NCBI RefSeq assembly: GCF_000003815.2
Contig: NC_049981.1
Span: forward strand, 32,851,628-32,915,627
Direction of reading: 5' to 3'
Source: Branchiostoma floridae
Taxonomy: Eukaryota > Chordata > Leptocardii > Amphioxiformes > Branchiostomatidae
DNA length: 64,000 nucleotides
The position numbers and the translations under genes were made by a program. The stretch's first letter is position 1; every line of letters starts with the position of its first letter. The notes under the pieces are model-generated. The model did not search any database. It had not been told where the DNA came from and worked only from the letters and a program-made list of their open reading frames with translations. Below, in pieces: positions 54,101 to 64,000 of this stretch.

Positions 54101-57100
54101 GAGAGTGCCGACTTGTGTGCCGTACATGTGGTAGTTAAAGTTCAGACAGAGGTTGTTCTCCATGTTCAGCGGTGCGCTGATGAGTCGAGCCGTGTCACCC
54201 GGGGTGCCACCACTGGCCTCAACGTACATGTACTTCCCTATGGGGGTGACAAGGATTACGTTAGGATGAAGGACCATATTGCAAAATGTATTACAATCTA
54301 TTTTCAACTCACCTTTGAAAGAAAGTGCATTGGTAGCAAGGCAGAAATATAGCTGGTAGATACACGAAGAAATGACGTACGTATTATTATATTGATAAAG
54401 GTTAATTCAGCATGGCCTTCTGATGTACTTGGAATGGAATACAGTCAAACCTGTCTACAACGGCCGCTCAAGGGCTGTAGAAATGTGGCGATTATAGACA
54501 GGTGGTCACTATAGAGAAAATGCTGATCATTTGATCGAGCAATAAGTTACATATGATTTAAGTACCCACTGATCTATCCCACCAAGTAAGATTGTCTCGA
54601 CCGTCTCAAAATTCAACTGTCCCTGCATATGCCAAAGTCAAATCTACTGAAAATTGTCATGCGCATTTTTTGGTAAATTCGCTGACAAAGACTAGATCTA
54701 ATGTTCAAGGCACGCGTTCCTTCCGCTGCCTCCAAAGTGACCCTGTCTGGAACTCCAAATCCTCGCAAAATACGATTTTTTAAACCCAGCGCAGGGTGAC
54801 ATACGGCCGCTGTATGGTCGCAATATGCAGTGTTTCTGTAACATACGGGACCGTAAATCATGTGGCCGTGGCCGCGTTTGACAGGTGGCCGCTATGGACT
54901 ATTTCTTAATGCTTAGGTTAATGGGAAAATCCAAGAGACCGTCGAAAAGTGACCGCAGTGGCCAGGTGACCAGTATGCAAAGGTGGCCGCTAATACAGGT
55001 TCGACTGTACTGATATTATTCGCCCTGTCATTTAATTGTAAACCTAAAATTTCAGGAATCTACCACTGTTGTATTTCGTCACTACAGGTTTACCATTTTC
55101 TGGACATGCATGTCGGCTACGAAATCCTCGTATCAACTTCTACTCGTAGGGTTGCACTACGATTTGATAGCACAGCTGGGTTTTAGTCCTTGAAAATCAA
55201 GCTATTTATTCTGCTGGCTATTCGGTTGCCGACATTCTATCTTCTTTTGCTCCTTAATCTAATCAGTATCAAAGTCAATCCTCTGCAAGACTAAACATGT
55301 TATGAGCTGGTGGGCTATATTCACATCGGTTACCATTGTACAGTTGTACGATATAACAAGGGAAGACTCAGCAGTACATTGGAATAGTTTCAACAACCAT
55401 TATCATATAGTAAGACGACGTCGACCAATCGGAAGTCCCCATTTCCTGTTGGTTATGACGCTATAACACAGAATTGCGGCGAGCCGGGTAATAGATAAAA
55501 GTGTTAAAAAGAAATGTTAAATGATCAGACATCGAATCCAATCAGAAGGAGCAATTTACAGTGCACTCACCAATGAAACTAATTGTTTCGTCCGCCAATT
55601 TCGAACCAGAATCATGGAACGAGAGGACCGCAAGGTGCCTTTTTTCTGTCAAGAAATCTCAGAGACAGATTTAGGCTCATTTTTCGAGTCACGGGTGGCT
55701 GGGGAAGACGCCCTGGAGCAACAGCCAACAGCTGACGGGCAGGAAGCTAAACAAATTGGGCAAAACGGCACGAGCAAAGGCGCGGGTAGTTTGGATAAGA
55801 TATGATACTGCCGTTGATGACCCGCCTATTCCTCAGTGTATGAATTACAAATCAAGCTCATTCTCTTCAATCACTAGCTAGGTGAATGTATACGGTGGTC
55901 ATACACCTTGTAACAGACCATCAATCATCAATTATACTGTACCTGTGCTGTTGCGAAACGTGTTGTCATGGGGCGGCCCAGTGTTACTGGTGGGGGTGTG
56001 CTGACTCCCCCAGACCCAGTTGGTGTCGTCTGTCGTGTCTTGTGTGAAGCCACATCTAGCAGCTCCATGCTGGAAATCACAGCGTGGCCACAGGTCTAAA
56101 AAAAGGGAAATACAAAAAATATATACTTGTTTTACCATTTTGAATATTTCTATGTATGTATGTATGTATGTATGTATGGAATATCTCATAGGGGGTACGG
56201 AAGATCACCTATGTAAAGAATCAAAAGGTTACATGGAATTAGAAAAATTTATTTTAAAAAACGTTACGATGATATACTATACCGTTGTATCGTTGACGAA
56301 GTCGTTATGCTCAATAGTCAATACATATGCCATGATACAGTAGACATAAATCAAATTGGTTATTTGTCTAGATGACATTTTAAGGGAAAGATGTAATTCA
56401 ATGAAGATTAGGCATTATAGTGACCACTAAAATACTAAAGTATGTCGACAAGGGAGGGCATGATGCATGGCCTTGAAAATAACTCTTCCTTGCCGGAGCC
56501 ATACTGTGTTGGAATGGACGAAGTGCGGCAGCTACATTCTGAGATATTAACCTGGAAGTTCATCTGTGTTGGCAAAAGTCATTCTGAATAAAGTTAAACT
56601 GCAATTTTTTCAAGAAATTGGACTTACCCAAATTAACGAATGATCAACGCCAGTCTTTTCCGTAGACTGTCTGAGACAAATGTTCCACTGCTCACCGGGT
56701 CACGCGTGCTGTCTACATACTGTGACATTTGGCGATTAACTGAGTTTATTAAGTTTATTGAGATACCCTTTAGCTCAGATTACTGAGTTTGGTAGCTTTA
56801 GCGTTAGCCGTTCAGGAGTTATGCGCCTTCAAATTAGCTGAGGCCCCAAAAACTCCTCCAGACTCTCATAATAGGGTTAGTGGTAAACTTGGCCTTTCTG
56901 ATCTTTTGCAAAAATCATTATAGATACATGGAATAAATAACACCTTAACATGTCCAAATATTCCTCTTTCATTGAGGAAGCAATGTATGTACAGCGATCA
57001 CCGATAAAAGTTAAAAAGAAGACTTTATTGAACGGACCCCACTACTAGGTCATTTCAGTCGGAAAAAAGGTCGGGTGTTAGAGGGGTAATGTAGCAAGAA

Positions 57101-60100
57101 GACCTGGAAAATTCATTGTTAGAACCAAAATTAGCGATTTTCGTCAAAAATGCTTTTAAACAACCGGTTGCCATGGCAATACGTAAAACTGGAAAACTTC
57201 TCAAATTTTGTGAAATTGTTGCCAACTACATTTCAGGACAAGTCGCTAAATTTGGCGGCTCTAGCTAAGCCGTTCAGGGGTTATGCGACATAAAAGTTAG
57301 AGCAGGCCTAACCATCATTCAGTATTTGTTTCCACAGAACTGATCCCTAGTTATGTTGTCTCTATGCGTTTTTGAACGAATCTTCAAAACTTGCAATAAA
57401 AATATAAAAGCAATCTTACCATAACAAGAAACGCCAGCGTCCTCGCCGATCGCGCAGTCGTGATACCCCCAGCCGTTGTGTGGACAGTCGGTCAGTCTGG
57501 ACTCGTTCCCGGTACAGGCCACCTGGTCCATCCAGATGTCTCCTCCACCCCGCCCGAAGGAGCGCTGGGAGGAGACAGGCCACGCGTAACGGTAGCCCAG
57601 CTGACGGCACACCACCTGCGCGTCCACGTCACCCCACCGGTCGTTACAGATCGTTCCCCACTCCCCGTAGTGAAGCACTTCCACCCTTCCTTCGGCAGCG
57701 GTTTTCCCTCCGACAAGGCGTACTGTTGAGATAAAAGGTGAACAGAAAATGATTCAACAAAATCGGCGTGATAAAGCCGTTCCTGCGAATCTACAGCTGG
57801 AGTGTTACGTACGTATACGCTAGCACATACCAGGATAAATAGACATAGAACACGCCAGAGAAGTTAGGTGACCTCAGAGTACAGTATGCGGTCTAGAGTG
57901 ATAGGCGGAATAGAGACGCTGGCCAAATCTGATTCAATAGTTGCTATAGACCGTTATTAAATTTGCTATCCAAAACTATCATCAATAGTACAGTGAAACT
58001 GAAATAAGCGGGGGAAATGTATTCTCCCTGATGTTGTTTTATTCTCTTTTAACGCAAAATTTCAGACACTCAAGAATCTGCATGGATTTTGAAAACGTTA
58101 AGACGTTTAAGGTAGCATCCAAAATCTTTTGTCATTGACAAAAGTAAATTCATTAGATTTTTAACACAAACTATGAACTGATATTTAAATGAAGTGGAAA
58201 CAAATTGTTTACATCCCAATTGGAAATAAAACGTCAATACAATATTACAGCTAATGAGCCAATATCTGTTGTGCGAGTACAGGAGCTAAATGTTCGTTCC
58301 ATAATGTTTGACGTATGTATACGTTTGCCCACTAGCATTATTGCTATGCTCAGCACGATTTGTCATTATATCGCTGTCACATTATCCACGATCTTCGGGC
58401 GTATCGATGGACGATCGGCCATATTTAAGATCGACAGAGGGTTGCGCGTATTTTTCACCTGAAAACCGTCCCTATCACATATAAGCAATACTTTGTACCT
58501 TGAATAATTGTTGTGCAATAAAGTTATTATAAGCGAGGTTCGTGCGATTGCCGCAGAATCGTCGTCCGATCGATTTTCGTATAATAAATCTTTTCTGTAA
58601 CGTTCGCCGCAGACACGCGCGTCTCTCGTCTTGAGCGACGATTATAGGACGGTTATGCTTCTATCTTATATGCCCTGTATGTTTCTTGATATGCAAATGT
58701 ATGTTGTTAATAATGTTATTGTACAGTTGATGTTGTTTCATGTGCGGAAAGGCAACCTGTAAAGGTGTGTTCGCACCTATCCCCCCCTTCACTCTGTGAT
58801 AAATTCAACTAAAGAAAACAACAGACCTCTGTCAGAGATGTTTTACCGAAACTGTCGGTACTTACCTATAACCGCATTGGAATTTGTTTAGTTAAGGCTA
58901 AATATCTGGTGGACTGCGCATGTGTAGTCCAACCATCATCCTATAAAAAACAATCAATCGATGTTTTACAAAATCCCCTGTTGATATAGAAAGAATGGTA
59001 CTTACCGCAGGCATCCGTTATTATCCCGACATCATCGATGGCAATGTCGCCGTAAGCGCCGCTGCCACGAACGGTCTCGAAAACAATCTGTGATGATGTA
59101 ATAGATTGTTATGGATATATGTAGGAAACCATGAACAAAACACACTGGATGGCCATCTTGAGGATAAAACGTCATTCTTGTGCAGTTCAAATAATGTTTC
59201 TGTATATATACATTTCCCCACCCGCTGATGAAAATGGAATGGCCGCTGAATGATGTGATCAAGACTCCCAGGGCTGGGCTAAACATGTGAGAAACAGATG
59301 TGTTCTTAGACATAGGTCAAAATAAGATGGTTTAACAGAAATATAAAAAAACTCTGTTCATTTCTGTTAATTGGCCACTACTACAATTTAATGCATCTCT
59401 CCATGTAGATTATTTAAAGTACCTTTCAGCTAAACACAATGCAAATGAATTAAATCGTGCTTGAGTTATTCCCTTCCACAGATAATAATAAGACACCCGT
59501 TGCAGTTCAAAACGAGCCGCTAGGTTTATTCAGCACTTACTCCCTGCCCCAACACTCATCTACGACTGTACCTGGCACTTGCAGAAACCTTGACTTCAAA
59601 CTTTGCCCCTCCGCTGCAGTACCGTAACTCGCCGCTAGAACGCCCATTATGGAACTTGACCGATGTTCATCCGACCCCTACTTATCCACCAAATATCATG
59701 CAAAACCATCGGCAACGTCTCGAGTTATTCTGTCCGCAAACAAACGGACACACCCACCCGGCCCGCTACCGTCATGACGAAAAATGCTACGCCAATCGTT
59801 TTTGAACCCGTCGTTCCTTATCGCAACCGCTATTCAAATACCAAACATCATGACAATCCATACTCAGCTTTTCGAGTTATATAGTATTAACCTAACGTTA
59901 CATAAAGACACACACAGCAAGCCATAACCGGAAATAAAACCTTCTTGGTGAAGATAATGATTACTCATTTCAGCACAGCTCCTAAAGCCACATTTTCCTC
60001 GGATCCAGAAGAGAGTGTTATTTTCTGAAAGACCACATCGACACGAAATCTGTAAAAATTAATCACAGATGAGCAAATAAATGGACCATTTGTAACCCAG

Positions 60101-61784
60101 TATCTGAGTGTTGCCCCTTCATGCTATTCACACACATGCTGCAAACATTGTTTTTAAGATCGGACCTCGATTTCCTAAGAGCTAACCATTTTTATGAAGG
60201 CCTTTTTAAAGTATTAAGAGCAAATGTCTGTAAGAATGTCTGAAAACACTAGTGCTCTGGGTCAAAAAATCGATTTGGCTCGTATTTTGCACAGTGATAG
60301 TACTTGGCCCATAACCCCTCAAAATAGCTTTCTTTCCGGTCAAAACTCATTGTTGCCATGGCAACAGCCCGAGCAAGTGTTGAGGCCATTTTCACAGATT
60401 TTTGCATGTCAACAACATGGAAATTGGCCAAGTTTAGGACCCGATTACTGCCCCTACGCAATAAGACGGAGGCATTCTTGGCAGTGACATCTTTAATTCT
60501 CAAGTCCGAAGTGATGTATCAGGTACAGTCATCACGAGATGTCAGTGGCCTAGTGAAGCTAGGCGGAACCGTAATAGAATATATACAAGGAACGAACTAG
60601 TGTAATCGTACGATGGGCACAACCGTAAAGGCCCTACAAGGTAACATTAAAAGACGTATACAGATTCTTTCAAGGCTTAGAAATACTGCATGGTGAAAAT
60701 GAAACGGTCTCTGCCCGACGCAGGAACAGAGCTTCACCACTAAAGGCGTTGAGACGCCCAACTATGTAACGACCATCTTCGGTGGTTGCATTAAAAACTA
60801 GAGTTCCACGAACACATATCTTCGCCAAATAAACAATTTTTTATCAAGATTGTTGTTTTTGAAATGTTGTTAATTTTGGAAAATAGATATGTAATGAAAT
60901 CATTGAAATGCTTCAAATTTGTAATGTGAGTTTTTGAAGTTTATGTATATTGTTTTGGAATGCAGTGAATTTATATTGTTTGTGTATTTTTGCCTGCATT
61001 TGAAATGCTGGCATAGCTTTTGGTATGTCTGTGTGTGTGTCTGTCTGTCTGCGTTTTTGCATATTTGTGGCCAGCATAAGTTTAGTAGCTTTGAATGGAT
61101 TGTAATGATATTTGGTATGTGGTATCTTTTTACTTGGACATGGTATGGTTATATGTAAATATTTCTTTAAGAGCTACCAAGTTGAAGTTTGTCCAATTGC
61201 TGTTCGCATTATAATGTGTTACACTTGGTTATAATTTAATTAGAGGGTACTCAGGGGTTAATGCTTTATAATGCAACTGCTAACTTGTCCCAGTTCAGTA
61301 TCAAGTGGCCGATACAAGTACATTTTGGGATTCAGAAAAATATCATTAGCAGAACCAGAACACTCCCACCTGTAGTACGGTATGTCTAAGGTGATGTGTC
61401 AGAATCAGTCTACAGGAAAATCTAAGTCATATGTTAAAAGAAATTGGTGTTATTTTGCGGAAGTCAGCTATGAAGCAAAGCATTGACCTAATATTAATAG
61501 CTACGAAATTGAATTTCTAACCTGCACATATCCTTCCCATTTCGGCAGTGCCAACTCGCTGAACTTCCATTGGTCCCCCTGGAAGTCTGACCTGCTGAAA
61601 ATGACCTCCTCAAGGGTGTTGTTCCCGCGCTGTTTCACGTAGACATTGAGAGTGCCGACTTGTGTGCCGTACATGTGGTAGTTAAAGTTCAGACAGAGGT
61701 TGTTCTCCATGTTCAGCGGTGCGCTGATGAGCCGAGCCGTGTCACCTGCGGTGCCGCCACTGGCCTCAACGTACATGTACTTCC
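50785..61784 (-). CDS. Gene D: MAM-SRCR-MAM-SRCR-FReD gene, 5' end missing, C-terminus truncated by stop
   Basis: Exons in order: MAM-a 61522-61784 and 59006-59087; SRCR-a 57420-57722; MAM-b 55943-56095, 53975-54237 and 53729-53810; SRCR-b 52813-53115; FReD 52207-52317, 51596-51812 and 50785-51109. The SRCR-a exon ends in phase 1 and MAM-b exon 1 starts in phase 1 ([11 protein letters not shown]), so the doubled cassette reads through. The first MAM-a exon and any membrane and collagen exons were not found between 61785 and 64000. An in-frame TAG at 50863-50865 (TCGTAGTAC, where gene B has TCATCTTAC) removes the last 26 residues of the FReD. Whether 61522-57420 and 56095-50785 are one gene or two overlapping relics is not certain, but phases and order fit one. 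Confidence 0.75.
51596..51812 (-). CDS. Gene D FReD exon 2
   Basis: 217 bp, almost identical to gene [37 protein letters not shown], ending in ST-F codons before GTTAGT. Confidence 0.94.
52207..52317 (-). CDS. Gene D FReD exon 1
   Basis: 111 bp, phase 1 to 1: [20 protein letters not shown] and YCDMDTAG. The donor is GTACTG. Confidence 0.92.
52813..53115 (-). CDS. Gene D SRCR-b exon
   Basis: 303 bp, phase 1 to 1; six cysteines, nearly identical to the gene B SRCR (W-L-DQL in place of W-M-DQV). The donor is GTAGGA. Confidence 0.94.
53253..53442. mobile_element. Short MITE with TGTAAATGCA ends
   Basis: 190 bp between TGTAAATGCA and TGCATTTACA. Internal inverted TTCGCGG/CCGCGAA and GTGGTTTTAA motifs make an almost continuous foldback. 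The gene B intron reads GACACTGTTATACCAGAGG at the same place, without the element. The target duplication is not clean. Confidence 0.7.
53729..53810 (-). CDS. Gene D MAM-b exon 3
   Basis: 82 bp, [19 protein letters not shown] to DAC; donor GTGAGT as in gene A. Confidence 0.9.
53975..54237 (-). CDS. Gene D MAM-b exon 2
   Basis: 263 bp, [19 protein letters not shown] through [11 protein letters not shown] to GFLQ; intact. The acceptor is CATAG. Confidence 0.93.
54440..55009. mobile_element. TA-target MITE related to the one at 48073
   Basis: Ends TACAGTCAAACCTG and CAGGTTCGACTGTA with TA on both sides. The paralogous intron upstream of MAM-a exon 2 reads CGAAATACTGATGTTATTC near 61978 without the element. 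The interior has repeated GGCCGCT motifs. Confidence 0.85.
55440..55840 (+). mobile_element. Fragment of the composite head/tail element
   Basis: The head TTGGTTATGACGCTATAACA (55451) is followed by an open frame to 55805 ([20 protein letters not shown]) and then TGATGACCCGCCTATTCCTC, which matches the start of the hairpin tail at 35905. No function is assigned to the peptide. Confidence 0.4.
55943..56095 (-). CDS. Gene D MAM-b exon 1
   Basis: 153 bp, phase 1 to 1: [20 protein letters not shown] to FRNSTG; donor GTACAG followed by TATAA. It is entered in phase 1 from an SRCR exon, unlike its gene B counterpart (phase 0, entered from the linker). Single copy, no minisatellite. Confidence 0.9.
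56096..57419. other. Gene D intron between SRCR-a and MAM-b
   Basis: (GTAT)n microsatellite at about 56150-56178. Two related blocks with GCCGTTCAGG(A/G)GTTATGCG lie near 56806 and 57272. GTTGCCATGGCAAT occurs near 57167. No exon is seen. Confidence 0.5.
57420..57722 (-). CDS. Gene D SRCR-a exon
   Basis: 303 bp, phase 1 to 1; six cysteines ([28 protein letters not shown]). More diverged than SRCR-b, with D-V-DAQ and GWGYHDC changes. Ends TATG before GTAAGA. Confidence 0.93.
57723..59005. other. Gene D intron between MAM-a exon 3 and SRCR-a
   Basis: Partly homologous to the corresponding introns of genes B and D-b near both ends. The middle (about 58500-58680) has ATTCGTCG/CGATTATAGG-like motifs. 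No gene is recognised. Confidence 0.4.
59006..59087 (-). CDS. Gene D MAM-a exon 3
   Basis: 82 bp, [19 protein letters not shown] to DAC; donor GTAAGT; leaves in phase 1 into SRCR-a. Confidence 0.9.
59088..61521. other. Gene D intron between MAM-a exons 2 and 3
   Basis: No exon is seen. Contains a relic of the dispersed repeat (GCAGTTCAAAACGAGCCGC near 59500), a perfect RFX-type palindrome GTTGCCATGGCAAC at 60352-60365 and a TG-rich stretch near 61030-61050. Confidence 0.4.
61522..61784 (-). CDS. Gene D MAM-a exon 2
   Basis: 263 bp, [19 protein letters not shown] through [11 protein letters not shown] to GYVQ; acceptor CATAG, donor GTTAGA. Its partner exon 1 is not found in the remaining 2.2 kb. 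Confidence 0.9.
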
Positions 61785-62619
61785 CTATGGGGGTGACAGG
61801 GATTACGTTGTGAAGAACTGTATTGCGAAATATGTTGTATTTTGCTTGCTATTCATCATGGAAATTTCAGAAAATGGCGAAATGCATTGGTAGCAATGTA
61901 GCAATATAGCTGGGTAAATGATAAATATAAGTGTATTATTTTGATTGAGGTTAATTCAACATGCCCTTTTTGTACTCGAAATACTGATGTTATTCTCCCT
62001 GTCATTAAACTTTAACCACCTAACCACTTCTCAGGAATCCACTGTTGGGTTTAGTCACTACAGGATCTCCAAATTCTGGACACAGTGTCGCCTCCGAGAA
62101 CGAGATCCACTTATCAACTTCTATCTGTAACATTGGACTACGGTTTCATAACAAACTTCTTTGGCTGTTCTTCCTTGGGAATCAAGCTACCTTTTTTACT
62201 CACTGGTCGCTTTATTTGTCGATAGTCTATCTTTTATAACGACTTTGATTTAATCGATGTCAACGTCAAACCTCTGCAAGACTAAGCTCGTTATTTTACT
62301 GAATGAATTATGTTTATTGCATGTTTATGTCCGGGTACGGTGGTCTAAATTCACTTCGGTTGCCGTTGTACAGTTTTACGATATTATAAAGGCATGCTCA
62401 GAATTACATTGGAATCTAGAGAGGCAACCTTTTCAACCCTAAAGGAAGTATGAAACGGCGCCTCCCGAAATAAGTTACTTTCTCCCCTACTATACTACTC
62501 ATATCTAACCTAACATATTCACACATATTCATACGTTTCTCTCAATTTAGGAGTCACCTATACATGTTTTCATGTTATATGATCAATTTCATATGTGCAA
62601 CATACTAATGAATAATTAA

Positions 62620-62794
62620 GGGTTAATGACTCGCCCCGAGCTGTACATGGTGCCATAACACCTGGTCCTTTGCTATAACCACCGAATAAAACCACCTCGC
62701 TCGCTTCGCTCACTCGGTGGTTTTATTCGGTGGTTATAGCAAAGGACAAGGCGTTATGCCACCATGTACACCGAGGAACAGACGGGTCATTAAC
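62620..62794 (-). mobile_element. Hairpin MITE, second copy, part of an inverted composite element
   Basis: Starts GGGTTAATGACTCGCC and ends GGGTCATTAAC. It shares the internal palindrome AACCACCGAATAAAACCACC with the copy at 35905. The head motif TGACGCCGTAACA occurs inverted at about 63260-63272, so the whole unit is likely 62620 to about 63300 on the minus strand. Confidence 0.6.
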
Positions 62795-63154
62795 GTTATC
62801 ATCATATAGCCTAACCAAACTTGCAAACTCCTGTATGACGCATAGATCCCTTGTTACTATACGTGTGGATTCCTTTGTCAAATTTCTGAAAATTCACATT
62901 TGTTCTTTAGTACATACATTTGTATTACAGATTGCATTTTGAAACCAGAATTTCCACAGAATATATACGAAACTTTGCAGTCTTTGGCTTTTAAGAACAA
63001 CAAAACTCATTATCAATGTTAGCAGAAGGAGCTATTCCCCCCTTGCAGCCTGTACTTATTCCCTCTGCTCTGACATATGTTTGGCTCTTTTTGATTCGCC
63101 AATGCCTGCATATCCCTTACTTTCCTGTGTGTATAGCTCCTTCTGATTCTCCTA

Positions 63155-63300
63155 ATGAATCGACAACGGTGCCGTTGTCGATTTGCATCGACAACGGAAA
63201 AGTTGTCGATTCATTCTGACCAATCAGGAGGAGCGGGCTGGCCGAAATTTATGTGTTACGGCGTCATGACCAACGTGGAACGGGGCCTTCTGATTGGTCC
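63155..63300 (-). repeat. Palindromic head of the composite element
   Basis: GTTGTCGAT/ATCGACAAC repeats form several nested inverted pairs around 63163-63212. Nearby are two CCAAT-type motifs (ATTGGT at 63294 on plus; CCAATCAGG at 63221). Confidence 0.5.
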
Positions 63301-63918
63301 GCGGCGCCTGGCTATATGATAATCAATGTCAAATCCTATCTTGACCGGATTTTAAGTGTTTTATGCAGTAAAAACCCAAAGCATATAGGATGTAGGCAAC
63401 TTTGGAATATTTCTACCAGAGCAAGAAGAACACACCAGCAAAAAAATACGAGGAGCGTTCAAAAATTAATGCCACGTTGGTTTTATAACAGGCTCAATTT
63501 GTCATCGAATAAGTTGAAATTTGGCACCAAGGTACAAGCATATATATCCTCTTCAGATTGAGATATCTCAATTTGTTGTTCAGGTGAAGTGACTGAGTTG
63601 ATTTCAAGATGACCACACCCTTGGTAGCCCGTCGGAAGCATTTAGAGGTTCAATTAACGCGCAATTGATAATGTCCTTGACTCACTTGTAGCTATTGTAA
63701 GAAACTGAAACTGCACTTATATCAAGTTGCATTTCTCGTTAAGCCACATGCCTATTTTCAATTTTGAAATCTAATCATTTTTTTTCGTTCCTGGGATGAA
63801 GTGAGGTTAAATAGCTGCCATCAGAATCGTGGATCAGGGGTCGGCTGATTGAAGTTTCCGTACCCGACTTTGTTATTAACTGAGAGAAATCAAACTAAGC
63901 AGACTTCTTGATCTTTAA

Positions 63919-64000
63919 CCCTATCTAGACCAGGGGGGGGGGGGGATAAAAGTGCCTGCGCCACATTTGACGGCGTAAAACTGGCGAACGACGTGTGCTA
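63919..64000 (+). mobile_element. Third copy of the TTAA/CRE-rich element, cut by the window edge
   Basis: CCCTATCTAGACCAGG follows TTAA (63915-63918), then a G run and CTGGCGAACGACGTGTGCTA, matching 1724-1803. Confidence 0.7.

Overview
The window looks like genomic DNA of a lancelet (Branchiostoma). This is inferred from the split-exon genes with GT-AG introns, the MAM/SRCR/fibrinogen-related domain mixtures, the density of short inverted-repeat mobile elements, and the tandem gene duplication with large paralogous spacers. The species cannot be fixed from sequence alone. All recognisable host genes lie on the minus strand and form a tandem array of four paralogous modular genes, read from high to low coordinates.

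Layout. Gene D (61,784 to 50,785; its 5' end lies outside the window or is lost) encodes MAM-SRCR-MAM-SRCR-fibrinogen-related domain (FReD) and has an in-frame stop near its C-terminus. Gene C (45,902 to 28,164; 11 exons, about 583 aa) encodes a type II membrane protein: coiled coil, RAKR hinge, short collagen stalk, repeated TTED hinge exons, an unrecognised 10-cysteine domain, FReD. Gene B (23,922 to 15,392; 11 exons, about 866 aa) encodes transmembrane-coiled coil-RAKR-collagen-Pro/Thr linker-MAM-SRCR-FReD. Gene A (5,860 to 287, running off the left edge) repeats the gene B plan as far as the third MAM exon and carries two 100-N assembly gaps. Splice sites and phases were followed by hand through every exon listed. 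Genes B and C stay open from ATG to stop.

The products resemble a cross between the MARCO type (membrane, collagen, SRCR) and the FIBCD1 type (membrane, coiled coil, FReD), with an EDA-like possible furin site between stalk and membrane. A role as cell-surface or shed pattern-recognition or adhesion proteins is inferred, not shown. The swappable modules (SRCR, the 10-Cys domain, TTED hinges) are flanked by phase-1 introns, which explains how paralogs differ by module exchange.

The spacers upstream of genes A, B and C are paralogous too, so many mobile-element insertions can be recognised by an intact empty site in a sister spacer. These include a roughly 5-kb inverted-repeat element (7,213-12,241) with a decayed ORF resembling a HIRAN domain, several MITEs, a tRNA-derived SINE with a perfect 12-bp target duplication, a truncated RTE-like LINE with a 9-bp target duplication, and a CR1/Jockey-like LINE tail. 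The plus strand carries no convincing host gene.
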